The position numbers and the translations under genes were made by a program. 64,000 bases of DNA from Sarcophilus harrisii (lineage: Eukaryota; Chordata; Mammalia; Dasyuromorphia; Dasyuridae). Position 1 is the first letter of the stretch. The number at the start of each line of letters is the position of its first letter. Below are positions 1-10,109 of this stretch, one piece after another. The notes beneath the pieces are model-generated. The model was not told where the DNA came from. It saw only the letters and a program-made list of their open reading frames with translations, and made no database searches. The DNA lies in the NCBI RefSeq assembly GCF_902635505.1, contig NC_045426.1, positions 306,354,874 to 306,418,873 on the forward strand, written 5' to 3'.

Positions 1-690
1 TTGGGGCCTCTTTCAGGAGATGTAGGAGTAGGATGTAAAGAGTAGACTCTTTAAATGGCTATTTTGTCCCCTAGTTCTAGGATATTAGGGCAGTTTTACT
101 TTATGATTTCTTGAAAGATATTGTCCAGGCTCCTTTTTTTTTTTTTGATTCTGGCTTTCAGGCAATTCAATAATTCTTAAATTATGTCCCCCAGATCTAT
201 TTTCTAGGTCAATTGTTTATCTCGTGAGGAATTTTACACTTTCTTCTATTTTACCATTTTTTAAAATTTTTGTTTGACTGATTCTTGATATCACATTGAG
301 TAATGAGCTTCTATTTGTCCAAATCTAATTTTAAATGAATTAATTTCTTCAATTAGCTTTTTAAACTCCTTTTCCATTTGACCAGTTCTACTTTTAAAAG
401 AGATGTTTTGTTCGGGGTATTTTCTTTTTCCATTTTATCCATTTTATTTTTTAAGGAATTGTTTTCTTCAGTATATTTTTGTACTTTTTCCCCCAAGCTC
501 ACTGTTCACCCAGGGAGACTTTCCTGAAGTCCTTCTATGTTCTCTTAAGCTAGAAAATTGCTTCATTCTGAATCTTTGTGGGTTCTGCCACTTCAGAATC
601 AATTTAGAGGTTTTATTTAGTGTCATTTCTGAGGAACACTGGGGAGATCTCAGGCAGATTCCTAGCTTCTCACTGCCATCTTACCTCTAC
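1..690 (-). mobile_element. L1 5' portion (5' UTR and ORF1 coiled coil), cut by the window edge
   Basis: Read on the minus strand, about 690 down to 490 resembles a marsupial L1 5' UTR: it starts near an 'aagatggcagtgagaagc' motif. Below 490 the minus strand is A-rich and encodes short pieces such as 'EENNSLKNKMDKMEKE', typical of the L1 ORF1 coiled coil. The frame is interrupted, so it is a dead copy. The 3' side lies beyond position 1. Family assignment is by resemblance. Confidence 0.65.
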
Positions 691-734
691 CCCAAAATAA
701 ATCTTATACTATCATTCTTAAGAATTCCCTACTT

Positions 735-920
735 TCCTGATAAGCAGGATGATTTTAGAAAAACTTAAAAAGATTTAAGTGAATGCAACATAAAGTGAGC
801 AGAACCAGGTTAATGTCATCCACAGTAACAGCAATATTGTACAATGAAGAATTGTGAATGACTTAGCTATTCTCAGCAGCACAATGATCCCAGACACTCC
901 CAAAGGACTATTTATGAAGT
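735..920 (+). mobile_element. L1 3' tail, older subfamily
   Basis: Encodes the ORF2 C-terminal stretch 'KQDDFRKT', then runs through 'gtgagcagaaccagg' and 'tgaatgacttagctattctc', the 3' end of an older marsupial L1 type. It is truncated at both ends. It lies in opposite orientation to the adjoining L1 5' fragment, so the two are separate insertions or an inverted copy. Confidence 0.6.
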
Positions 921-1168
921 AGACTGAAGCATGCTATTTTTCATTTCCTTTTTTTTTTCTATTATTCTACTGCTGCAATAGAAGAGATCCAGGATAGAGA
1001 TCATGCTGAAGAAAGCTTCCTCTACTTTTTCCAAGTTGTTGACACTGTCATGCTAGTTGTAGCAAGCCCAGGAAAATGGTAAAAACTCCTGGAAGACATT
1101 TTCAGTTCCAAAGAAATTCATCTAATCTTCAACATCAGTTAAAAACCAAGGACATAAAAATGTCTACT
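921..1168. other. Unassigned stretch
   Basis: No coding frame or recognised repeat. It holds a T-rich run near 950 and otherwise mixed sequence; it could be further L1 3' UTR. Confidence 0.4.
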
Positions 1169-1169
1169 T

Positions 1170-1348
1170 TTTAGATTGAAGGTCAAAAAACTGCAGTCTA
1201 TGGATCAAATCTGGCCTGTCACCTTTTTTTTTTTTTTTTTGAATGGCCAATGAGTAAGAATAGTTTCTACATTAAAAAAAAATAAAATGAAGTAAAGTTG
1301 TATTATATGAATCAGGCAGTGAGTTGTATTTGGCTTTCAATCCATAAT
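1170..1348 (+). mobile_element. hAT-like nonautonomous DNA transposon relic
   Basis: The left end 'aactgcagtctatggatcaa' with 'atctggcctg' matches the 'actatggcc...aaatctggcc' class of mammalian hAT MITEs. The right end, reverse-complemented, repeats the terminal theme imperfectly ('gggtgaacaaattatggatt'). A T18 run interrupts it. The exact family is uncertain. Confidence 0.45.
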
Positions 1349-1424
1349 TTGTTCACCCTTAATCCAGATGATTAATTCAATTATATAGTTTATAGAATTT
1401 ATCTAGCAAAGTATATACTTAGGT

Positions 1425-1525
1425 ACATTTATATGTACGTATATATATGCATATATATATATTCCCATATGCACATGTGGCAGATGGATAGGTAGATGGG
1501 TAGATAGAGAGATAGATAGATTTGC
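1425..1525. repeat. TA/ATGT microsatellite and GATA-type tract
   Basis: Alternating 'atatatat' and 'tatgtacg' is followed by 'gatggataggtagatgg' and 'agatagatagat'. It is simple-sequence DNA; a short minus-strand open frame across it has no support. Confidence 0.75.
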
Positions 1526-1679
1526 AGAGATACAACGTACCATATCCTCATTATTATTCTCATCTCCCTCCTTATAGTTTAATGTTGTTTGCATCACTTG
1601 CTAGATATAATATTGTTTCTTTTTTCTTTCAGAAGTACATCAATGATGAAGAATGGGACTTTTTAAGTTATTAAGAGTC

Positions 1680-2165
1680 ATAATTATTTAGTTCACTTTA
1701 ATTCCTTGTCCCAGAAAAACTGCCTCTAAGCACAGTCTGATTAGGGTTAGCTTGCCTCTTAAAGTAAAACCATCTCTAAATTATAGAGAAGGCATTTGGC
1801 CTTGCCCTAGCTGCTCCAATTAACCCACAGTCTGAGTGAATGACTCAGCAGCCTGCTATTTTTAAAGGAGCCCCTCTTTTAGCATGCAATCAATAATTTT
1901 TATATGTAAAGAAGGACTACAATTCCTGGCTACAGCGAGACAAAGAGGGGCAAGAGAATTGGTGACTCCTTCGTGATTTAGAGATGGATTTGATGAATAT
2001 ACTCAGAGAGACAATGACGTAGGACACATTCCTCTGAGGCTTTTTTAAATGTAATAGAGAGGGGTACACCAGTTCCTCGGGCTGTGCTTGCCCAGCCTTG
2101 TACTATTCCCGTTACATTTAATAGTCAGGCTGTGCTACTTGGGAATTGGCCTCTGGGGTGTTTAT
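1680..2165. promoter_or_regulatory. Candidate conserved noncoding element
   Basis: Some 480 bases of balanced, non-repetitive sequence with no open frame, in a window otherwise dominated by repeats. Visible motifs include 'tgaatgactcagcagcc' (AP-1/MAF-type), 'tgacgtag' (CRE-like), AT-rich homeodomain-type 'caataatttt' and GATA sites. Conservation is inferred from texture only; no alignment was available. Confidence 0.3.
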
Positions 2166-2184
2166 TAGTTCTGTTTCAGCCCAG

Positions 2185-2345
2185 GGATCACAGGGATAGA
2201 CTGTCACATAGCACTGTGGCTTAAGGGGTGGAGTCAGAACACCTGCAACTCTCCCACACACCTGTATGATGTTGAGCAACTAACAATATTTCTAGGGTTC
2301 AAATTTCTTATTTATAAGATGATATAGTTATGCAGAGTTACACTC
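2185..2345 (+). mobile_element. MIR SINE
   Basis: The order 'ggcttaaggggtggagtcag', 'atgttgagcaact', 'tcttatttataagatgat' follows the MIR core: a tRNA-related head, then the degenerate 'tgtgacc...aactt' and 'cctcatctgtaaaatg' blocks. Confidence 0.55.
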
Positions 2346-2375
2346 TGATTTTATTTCTGACTAGTTCCCAGGATT

Positions 2376-3384
2376 CTAGAGTTGGCATCCTGCTGTCCTA
2401 TTTGTCCAGACATCTGGACCAAAAAGATTGCTGTAAGTTTCTACGTCACTCTCTAATTTTGGTGTAGACAATGGGAGGTGAGCTAACTGTATTTATTCAT
2501 TTCCTATTTCATGGGGAGGCAGGATGTCTTAAACAGGTCACTGGCTTCCAGGTCAGCTCTGATCCTTAGAGTAGGAGAAAAAAGAATCAAAGTCCAACAC
2601 AGAAACAGTTTCTACTTTGGGGAGAGGGTGGGATCCAGAATCCCATGGAAAATAAGTTCTGTGTTAGCATGGGAGCAATAAATCTTTTTACTACCTTTTT
2701 TCTTGTCCAATTTAATGTCTTTAATGCCTTTGGCACAGTCATTAGTTAGCTGAAAAAAAAAAAATGTGGGACGGGAGTATTTAAGTAGGTAGAGATATGA
2801 ACCAATGAATTTAATTAGGAAATACTGTCAGCCCTTAGACAGATATTGAACCATGGGAGTTAAAGAGAAGTTGATAAGCAGCTACCCTGAGATCCTGAGA
2901 AACAGGTAACTTCATTTGATTGATTCTCACAGTATCCCCTGGAATCCCATCTTGTAGAATAGGGTCTAGTTGGAGTTTAGAACTAGGTATTTAAGTCTGG
3001 AGGTTTCTTCTGAGACCTGGTATTAACCAATTAGTGTGTTCTTGTACCTGTTTTTTGTTGTTGTTTTTGTTTGTTTGATTTTTTTTTTTTTGGCTAGGAG
3101 TTAAAAGGGAACAGCATGAAAACTCTTCAAATAAAAAGTAGTATGTACTCTTAATTACAAATATGCCATTAAACTATTCAATGCATCAAGTAAAAGTAAG
3201 ATTCAGATTTCTTCATATTAAATTATGAGATAGTTTGCCCATCCAAAAAATTTTGTATACTTTTAATTAAGTGGATTAAAATAATGTTTTAAGTTACATA
3301 GGTAATTTCATTAGACTTCTAACATAAATGATGACAACATAAGGTATTTTAAAACTAAATTTAAAGTTAATAGTTTTACTATAC
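2376..3384. other. Unassigned about 1 kb
   Basis: No gene seen. It includes an A12 run near 2753, a T-rich patch at 3050-3090 and AT-rich sequence to 3380. A weak MIR-like piece may lie at 2880-3010. Confidence 0.4.
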
Positions 3385-3445
3385 AGGAATGCTGCATAAT
3401 ACCTGGAAAGTATTGCAAGTGTTTAATAAATGCTTGTTATTGATT
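3385..3445 (+). mobile_element. L2 3' end fragment
   Basis: Matches the L2 terminus in 'taatacctggaaagtattg' then 'gtttaataaatgcttgttat'. Only the last 60 bases survive. Confidence 0.55.
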
Positions 3446-3447
3446 TA

Positions 3448-3672
3448 GTTATAGTAGTTTTCAACTTTCTCATCTTAGGACCCTGTATACTCTTAAAATT
3501 ATTAAGAACCCCAAAGAACTTTTGTTTGTATGCATTATAACTATCATTATTTGCCATATTAGAAATTAAAATGTCAATTTTATTATGAAAATGGGTTTGA
3601 TTTTTATCGCCTTGTAGAACTTTTGGGGATCCCCACAAATCCCCAGATGATACTTTAAGAACCATTAAGTTA
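3448..3672 (+). mobile_element. hAT-Charlie-type MITE
   Basis: Begins 'agttttcaactttctcat' with 'aggaccctgtatactc', continues 'attaagaaccccaaagaact', and ends 'gatgatactttaagaacc'. The two ends are imperfect inverted repeats. The internal 'aggaccc', 'gaaccccaaagag' and 'ccccac' blocks are those of a well-known mammalian hAT MITE class. Confidence 0.6.
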
Positions 3673-3674
3673 AT

Positions 3675-3885
3675 AGAAAGATCAGGGGAGTTGGGAATCA
3701 AAGGGTTAGACATCAAATTCTGCTTCAAATACTTACTGGAGGTAAGTCCCTTATGTTATCTGTCCTTCATTTATCTTATCTACAAAAAAAAAAAGGAATA
3801 ATATATTCACCATCTATCCTACAGAGTTGTTGAGACGCTATCCCTTTGCAGGCCAAAAGTATTACATAAATATGAGCTCTTGTTA
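3675..3885 (+). mobile_element. MIR SINE
   Basis: Contains 'atcaaattctgcttcaaata', 'ttatcttatctacaaaa' (the 'cctcatctgtaaaat' block) and the MIR 3' part 'agtattacataaatatgagc'. Confidence 0.55.
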
Positions 3886-4404
3886 TGAACAACAGCTAAT
3901 TAGTTAAACTAAAAATCACAGTTGGAGCAATTCTGGGAAAACCATGCTGGGTGCCAGTGTCAACGCCCTTGCAGTTTGTTCTGTAATGCGGCAAATTCCT
4001 AAAGTCCCCGAAATCAAAGGCAGCAGCAACTGCATTATTTATAGTTCATGTTTAACATTTCTCACAGGCAACTGCACCAGTTAAATGTGACCTGTGACCA
4101 CTCTGCGTCATAGTGATTTAGAGAGACTAAATTTCAAGATATTTTTTAAAATTACAAAAACAAAAGTCAACATCCCTTCCTTTTATCAGGTGCCACAGCT
4201 TCTGGAGGTTGCTATCCCAGGTTCAGTCATGATGGAGATTCAGGGCAGAGTCAGGGGAATCCTACCCATCATGGAATGTGCCAGGAAAATAAACTAGATA
4301 TGTTCAGCAAATGATCTGAGTCCCTTTTTCCTGTGTGTTTTGTAAGGGATAAATATTGAGCCAAGTACATGCTGATTTATCCATTACTCTCCTTCGAATG
4401 TTAA
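3886..4404. promoter_or_regulatory. Candidate conserved noncoding element
   Basis: About 500 bases of unique sequence. Motifs: 'gctaattagttaaac' (homeodomain/HNF1-like), 'tgcattatttatag' (POU/MEF2-like AT core), tandem 'tgacctgtgacc' (nuclear-receptor half sites) and 'ctgcgtcat'. A 67-residue open frame at 4094-4297 shows no domain and is probably chance. Regulatory function is inference. Confidence 0.3.
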
Positions 4405-4435
4405 TGAGGCATGACAGGTAAACTGTCATGCCTCA
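4405..4435. repeat. Perfect 13-bp inverted repeat with 5-nt loop
   Basis: The arm 'tgaggcatgacag' is followed by loop 'gtaaa' and the exact reverse complement 'ctgtcatgcctca'. No repeat family explains it. It could form a hairpin or cruciform, or be a composite protein site. Confidence 0.9.
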
Positions 4436-4439
4436 GGTT

Positions 4440-4660
4440 GAGTATATTTAGCTCAGCACCTCCAAAATCAAGATAATCAATCAGGCAATATTGTAAAACA
4501 CTTGAAATTTAAACATTAGGCCAAAACTGGACCAAGGAAATTCCTCTTTGACTCATTAGCTATACTGGTAGATGGCTGAAACTAGAAGAAAGAGGCATTA
4601 AAAATCTGAAGAGTATTTCTCCTACATCCTGGTGCTGATGTTAACTATTTACCTACGACT
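4440..4660. other. Unassigned stretch
   Basis: AT-leaning unique sequence with no open frame or repeat that I recognise. Confidence 0.4.
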
Positions 4661-4664
4661 GTCT

Positions 4665-5165
4665 TTCAGGCTTCCATCACCACTTTACTAGAGTATTAAA
4701 GCACTCTCCTAATTGCTCTTCCTACCTTAATTCCTTTACTATTCTAGTTCATTCTTCACATTATTTTCCTAAAACACAGATTTGACCAGATCACTCTTCT
4801 AGGTGATAAACACCATGTTCCCTTTTGCCTCTAGGAACAAAAAGGAACTCCTCTTTTGAACTCATGAAGTTCTTCACAATGTGGTCCCTATCTATCATTC
4901 CAATCTCCTTATGAACTTCCTTAACATATTTTCAACTATAATGCCCTGTTTGCATTAATGGCATTAAAAAAGCATTTTCCTTCCTACTTTCTACCATACA
5001 GATAAATTGGTCTTTTTCCTGTTCCTCTGTTCCTCTCATCCCCTTGCCTTCCCTCAGTAATACAATGTACTTCTAGATGCAATTTGAGAACTGTCTTGTA
5101 GATGAAGCCTTTCCAGATCATCCTCAGATTTTGTCTTCTCATAACAGCCATTTATTTATTTATTT
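4665..5165 (+). mobile_element. L2, ORF2 3' part and 3' region
   Basis: Runs in L2 order: 'aaacacagatttgaccagat', then 'aaggaactcc', 'ttcacaatgtggtccct', 'atgaagcctttccagatcat'. These match the L2 blocks around 'acaaatctgatcatgtcac' and 'aggccttccctgacca'. It stops before the L2 terminus, at an AT-rich tract. Confidence 0.65.
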
Positions 5166-5265
5166 TATATTTATTCTGTTATTTTTATTTATTATAATAT
5201 TATTTTTATTATATCTTTAATAATTTCTCATTTATTTATATTTATTCTCTTTATATTTTATCCTG
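5155..5265. repeat. (TTTA)n/AT-rich low-complexity tract
   Basis: Nearly pure A and T, with 'tttatttatttat' and 'atttatttatattta' periods. Confidence 0.75.
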
Positions 5266-5277
5266 CATTTTATTGTG

Positions 5278-5870
5278 ACTGATTCCCTATTACTTCCAGG
5301 ATCAAAAAAAAAAAAACTATTGGTCTTCAAAGCCCTTCATAACCCTGCTTCTTCCTACTTTTTTCAGCCTACTTACATCTTTTCCCACTCCCCCATTCCC
5401 ATGTATTCTGGGACTTGGTGACACCAGGCTCCTTGTTTTTTTACATAAGACACTTTATCTCCCAACTCTATGAATTTCAACTGGCTGGCTGCCATTTCTG
5501 GAGTCTCTCTTTCTTCATCTTCATCTCCTGGATTCCTTCAGATACCAACTAAAAATTTCACATACTCCATATTCCACACATCAGTGCCTCTTAAGATTAT
5601 TTTCCTTTTATCATATTATTCCTAAATATCATGTGATATTTATCACATACACATAAATCTATATGTATATAATACAAATATACATTATATGTGTATGTAT
5701 ATATGTGGACAAGAGAGAGAGAGAGAGAGATTGAGAGATCTGTGTGTAGTATCCCCCATTAAACTGTGAGCTCCATCAGAGCAGGAACTGCTTTTTGCCT
5801 TTCATTGTACTCCCAGCCCCTAGCCCAATGTCAAAAGCACAGTAGGTGCTTAATAAATTACTGTTGTCTC
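5278..5870 (+). mobile_element. L2 with near-complete 3' end
   Basis: Opens 'ttacttccaggatc', continues 'aagcccttcataaccctgct' and ends with 'taaactgtgagctcc', 'agcacagtaggtgctt' and 'aataaatt'. A TA/CA/GA microsatellite (about 5640-5740) has grown inside it. Confidence 0.7.
5640..5745. repeat. Compound TA/TG and (GA)n microsatellite
   Basis: 'atatatgtggac' is followed by 'agagagagagagagaga' and 'tgtgtgtag', internal to an L2. Confidence 0.75.
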
Positions 5871-5889
5871 AGCTTGCTATACTTATTCT

Positions 5890-6035
5890 GCAGGTAATCT
5901 TTACTCTTTCATTGGAGTGTAAGCTCTCTAAGTGTAGGTAATGTTTCATTTTTTGTATTTGTACATCTAGCACCACATATAATACCTGGCACTAAGTATA
6001 TGCTTACTAAATTCTTGCTTGCTTGATTGTTTGAT
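5890..6035 (+). mobile_element. L2 3' end
   Basis: Shows 'ggagtgtaagctctctaagt', 'cctggcactaagtatatgct' and 'tacta...attcttgcttgcttg', the ordered L2 terminal blocks. Confidence 0.65.
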
Positions 6036-6039
6036 TAAT

Positions 6040-6417
6040 TAAAGGCTCAGTTTATGTCTTCTCCCAGCTCCAACCTATCCCAAGCACCTCCTGTAACTGC
6101 TTATTCTAGGTATAAGGTACATTTTGAGGACTAAGTAATTCAATTTATAAGACTTCTGGATGCCAGTTTTTACTTTCATATCCTCTAGACAAAGAAGGGA
6201 CGACATTAGGTGATTCCAAGTGGTTTAACTGGTCCTTCTCATTCCCTTTAGATAAGAAAATGTCTTGCCATCTCAACATAAGATGACTCAAAAAGATTAT
6301 AGGAACAGGAAGTGTGGGGTTTGGAGCTAAAAGCAATCTTTGTACATGAAGCCTTGTATGATTTTCCATTTCCCAAATTTACCATATATTTATATGTTCT
6401 TATTTACATATCTGTTA
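6040..6417. other. Unassigned stretch
   Basis: No gene or clear repeat. A 74-residue minus-strand open frame (6145-6369) shows no family features and is treated as chance. Confidence 0.4.
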
Positions 6418-6490
6418 TCTCCTTCAATAGAATCAAAGTTCACAGTTCCTAATGCTATGTCTGGAATATAGTAGGTGTTTAATGAATGCT
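6418..6490 (+). mobile_element. L2 3' end fragment
   Basis: 'agaatcaaagttcacag', 'tctggaatatagtaggtgtt' and 'taatgaatgctt' match the L2 terminus. Confidence 0.55.
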
Positions 6491-6544
6491 TATTTATTTT
6501 TTAATTAACTCTAGTAGCCATCTTATCTAATTCTTTATTTTACA

Positions 6545-6600
6545 GTTAAGAAAGCATAAGAACTCAGAGTTGGAAAGAATTTCAAAATCATCCACCATTC
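6545..6600 (-). mobile_element. MIR fragment
   Basis: 'gaactcagagttggaaagaa' with 'atcatccacc' resembles the MIR 3' part 'agagctggaagggacctt...catctagtcc' in antisense. Confidence 0.35.
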
Positions 6601-6684
6601 GTTTGTTCATTCATGCATTCAATCAACAACAGCAGTATTAGTATTACTAGTAACAATATAATACTTGAAAATAACTTTAAACTA

Positions 6685-6812
6685 GGGGCAGCTAGTTGGC
6701 GCAGTGGATAGAGCACCAGCCCTGAAGTCAGAGGGCCTGAATTCAAATCTGACCTCAAACATTTAACACTTCCTAGCTGTAGCTGTGTGACCCTGGGCAA
6801 TTGCCTGGGCAA
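6685..6812 (+). mobile_element. tRNA-derived marsupial SINE (WSINE/WALLSI-like)
   Basis: A complete tRNA-type head: A box around 'tggcgcagtggatagagc', then 'aagtcagagggcctgaattc' with B box 'gaattcaaatct', then 'gctgtgtgaccctgggcaa'. Its short A tail was the target for the L1 that follows. The tRNA-like part is a SINE promoter, not a tRNA gene. Confidence 0.75.
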
Positions 6813-7269
6813 AAAAGTTCTTTTAGATTATACAATGATCAATTCTAATGGATGTGGTGCTCTTCAACAATGAGATGATCCAAACCAGTTCCAGTTGTTC
6901 AGTGATGAAGAATGCCATGTATGCCCAAGGAGAGACCTGTGGGAACTGAGTGTGGATCACAACATAGCATTTTCATGTTTTCTGTTGATGTTTGCTTGCA
7001 TTTTGTTTTCCTTCTCAGATTTTTTTCTTTCTAGATCTGATTTTTCTTATTCAGCAAGATAACTATATAAATATGTATATATACATTGGATTTAACATAT
7101 ATTTAACATATTTAACATGTATTGGACTACCTGCCATCTAGGGGAGGAGATGGGGGAAAGGAGGAAAAAATTTGGAACAGAAAGTTTTGCAAGGGTCAGT
7201 GTTGAAAAATTACCCATGCATATGTTTTGTAAATAAAAAGCTTTAATAAAAAAAAGAAAAGTTCTTTTA
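6813..7269 (+). mobile_element. 5'-truncated L1 tail with target-site duplication
   Basis: The copy 'aaaagttctttta' at 6813-6825 recurs at 7257-7269. Between them is an L1 3' end: 'gatcaattctaatggatgtg', 'aatgagatgatccaaaccag', 'ggactacctgccatctaggg', 'ccatgcatatgttttgtaaa' and 'taaaaagctttaataaa'. The insertion sits in the A tail of the preceding SINE, a TT|AAAA-like target. Confidence 0.85.
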
Positions 7270-7299
7270 AAATATTATATAATTTTATCCTTTCAAAAA

Positions 7300-7475
7300 T
7301 TTAAGAGGTAGATACTATCATTATCATTCTCATTTTACAGATGAGAAAATTGAAGCACATCTTAATGAGTGACCTTTCCAGAGCTGCAGAGTTGGTAAGT
7401 GTTTCAGTCTAGATTTGAATTCATTTTCCTGAATCCTGGTGGGTACAATACTCTATCCGTTGGCCACCTACCCAC
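7300..7475 (-). mobile_element. MIR SINE
   Basis: Antisense MIR order: 'cattctcattttacagatga', 'gaaaattgaag', 'gcagagttggtaagtgt', 'agatttgaattcattttcc', ending in the tRNA head near 7475. Confidence 0.65.
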
Positions 7476-7479
7476 TTCA

Positions 7480-8110
7480 TTTATTTTTATTAAATGAGTA
7501 GTTATTAAGTACCTATCAGAATCTGAATTAATCCCTGGAGATAAAAAGAAAAGCAAAAATATGACCCACGCCCTCAAGAAGCTCACGTTCTAATGGGAGA
7601 ACCAACATACAAATTATAATCACATAAAATATATGCAATGTAAGTGGGAAGCAATCTCATACTAGCAATGTGGAGGGAGAGGAGGACAGGAAAAGAGCTC
7701 TAGTACAAGGTCATATTTGTGCGAATTTATAAAAAAGTCAGGGATCCCAGGATTTAAAAGTGAGAAGGGAAAGCATTTTACACATGGGTAAGAAAAATTC
7801 ATGAAAATGCTTGTCATTAGGAGATAGAGTATTTTATGTGAAGAACAGCAAGACCAGTGCCACTAGATCTAGAGTAAGTAGAAAGGAATAAAGTGTAAGA
7901 TTGAAAATGTAGGAAGGTGCCATCTTATAAAAGGTTTTAAAGCCAAAAAATATATTACATTTGATCCTGGAGATGATGGGGAGCCACTGGAGTTTATTGA
8001 GTAAGAGAGTGACATTGTCAGACCTGCTCTTAGTTGGTTGAGAGGAGGAAGGATTTAAATGGGAAAGACACTTGAGTCAGAGAAACTGACTGGAAAGTTA
8101 TTGCAAGTCA
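7480..8110 (-). mobile_element. L2 (3' end and upstream region)
   Basis: Antisense L2 terminus 'agttattaagtacctatcag', then 'acgccctcaagaagctcacg', 'ttctaatgggagaacc', and farther in 'ggggagccactggagtttat' with 'gtgacattgtcagacctgct'. The length and block order argue for a single copy of about 600 bases. Confidence 0.65.
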
Positions 8111-8124
8111 GTTCAACCAGAACT

Positions 8125-8900
8125 TGAATAAAAATTTTGCTTATAGCACACCTGACAAGAGGTCAGTCACCTAGGAATCTAGCTATAGGAAACTCACTAT
8201 CTTACAAAGCAATATGTTTCACTTTTGAATAGTTCTAATTGTTCAGACTTCTTTCCAATTATTGAGCTGAAATTTGCTTCTCCAGAATGTCCACCTCCTT
8301 CTCCTAATTATGCCTTCTGGGGCCGAGCAGAAAATTTCTAATTCCTCTTCTATATGTCAGCCCATAAACTATTTGGACAGCTATTATGCATCACCCCCAG
8401 TCTTGTATTTTCCATGTAAAAACATCTCACTGCCCTCAATTGATCCTTGCATTCTTTTCCCATCACATGGACTGATTTTGCCAATTTATTTGCTCAATCA
8501 TAGTACCCAGAACTAAATATGGTATTTGAGATATGTTGTAATCAGAGAAGACCACAGTAGGACTATCACCTTCTTTGATCTAAAAACTATGCTTCAATAA
8601 AGCAGTGTCAGATTATGTTGATTTGAGGTACAGTTAAATTATATTAAATCAAAACCTCCAGATAATTTTTTTCACAAAAATGTACAACAACATAGCCTCC
8701 ATCATTAACTCATGAAATTATTTTTAACACAATGATAGGATTTTATATTTATCCCTATTAAATTTCATCTTACTGGACTGGCCCATTATTTAGTATAACA
8801 ATATCATTTTGAATCCTGATCCTGTCATCCAATATGTTAGTTATCTGCCCACCTCCCCAAGTTTTGTGTCATCTGAAAATTTGCCAAGCATGATGGCATG
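8125..8900 (-). mobile_element. L3/CR1 LINE, RT C-terminal part and 3' region
   Basis: On the minus strand 8745-8790 reads 'SKMKFNRDKYKIL', the CR1/L3 'MKFNxxKCKVLHLG' region. At about 8858-8885 the antisense 'ttgtgtcatctgaaaattt' corresponds to RT box 'KFADDTK'. Toward 8125 come the 3' blocks 'cacacctgacaagaggtcag' and 'gccttctggggccgagcag'. Old and frame-broken. Confidence 0.75.
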
Positions 8901-9780
8901 GGATGGAAACTGGATTTGATCATAGTTCAAATGCCATAAATTTTAACTTAATCTGGAACTCTACACAGATTACTGATCTGGGATTCAGGTACAGGCCTCC
9001 AGGTGAGCAATTATCCAACAAATAGAGGCCTCCCAAAGAGGCCTCTGGTCTGTGGTTCTATTGTTTCTCAGCCCTGATGGAACCTCTAGCTGCATGTGAG
9101 GTATTTTCACTTGTGGAGTGGAAGGGAGGAAGAAACTAAGAATATTTTCTCAAGGCTTGATGTTTACATCAAAAGTAGACTCATTATGCATCTTTTTGCC
9201 TGTTTGAAAATCTATAAACGGTCTCAATAAAGCAAATATCTACTTGCATAGTCAGGCTCTAACTATTCTATTATGTCAGATCAGAATTCTGTCTGGAACA
9301 TACATCATCTCTGTCTTGTTCCAAGTAATTGATTTTTAAAAATCTAAGTTAACATTTTTAATAACATATTAATGGCATCAATTGATGAATTGATGATGAA
9401 CATCAATTGATCTTCTTTATTACTGCATTAAATAACAAGATAATATATTTAAAATATAAACAAGTTACAGTTATACTTTATTTTTAAAAGATGTATCAAC
9501 ATAAAGGAAATAGTTGCTTAATTTGAAAAAAACATTAAACTATGAAGTGAGTCTTTGTCAAGGGAACACACATCATTTTAAATATCCAAGGGATTTTCAC
9601 CTATAATGATAATAATAAAATAATATTAATAGCATCACCTATATGTGATATGAAAATATTGGTTATTTCTTTCAGTGACAAAGTAACAATTATTGCTAAT
9701 ATTACTATTACCTACATTTATAATTGAAGGAAATGCTAAATTTCAATTAGAGATTAATGAAAATCAAGAAGTCATCTTTT
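8901..9780. other. Unassigned about 0.9 kb
   Basis: No gene recognised. Includes 'gaggcctc' twice near 9025-9045, a pair of palindromic 'catcaattgat' motifs at 9376-9412, and AT-rich sequence after 9340. Confidence 0.4.
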
Positions 9781-9931
9781 CCCCCATTCTAATTTCAGAT
9801 TAGGAATATATTCACGGATCCCAGGTTATAGCTTTGATATAGAAAGAATTTGCCCAGAGTAAACTCCTCCCCTTGAAGATTTCAGGGATATATGCACAAG
9901 ATAGCTTCTGTTTAAAAAAAGGTGGGGGACT

Positions 9932-10057
9932 ATGACGGTAGAAATGGAAATAATTAACAAAAGGCAGCATCCCATTGATCTGAAGGCCATCAAGATGAAA
10001 GTGCCAACTAGAGAGAGAGAACACTCAGCCATGTCAGGAGAGAAGGCTGTGCTTTAA
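9932..10057 (+). other. Short open frame ending at an A tract
   Basis: A 41-codon frame (starting MTVEMEIINKRQ) whose TAA stop falls at the start of an A21 run (10056-10076). This layout could be the 3' end of a small retrocopied transcript, but I recognise no protein and saw no target-site duplication. Chance is as likely. Confidence 0.2.
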
Positions 10058-10109
10058 AAAAAAAAAAAAAAAAAAACTGTACCTATGCAACCAGAAAGGA
10101 GACAAAGTC

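Noticed and set aside
6685-6812. tRNA-like sequence
   Set aside because: A and B boxes are present, but the body and tail are those of a dispersed SINE and there is no complete cloverleaf.
9376-9412. Paired palindromic 'catcaattgat' motifs
   Set aside because: Short, AT-rich and plausible by chance; no context supports a function.
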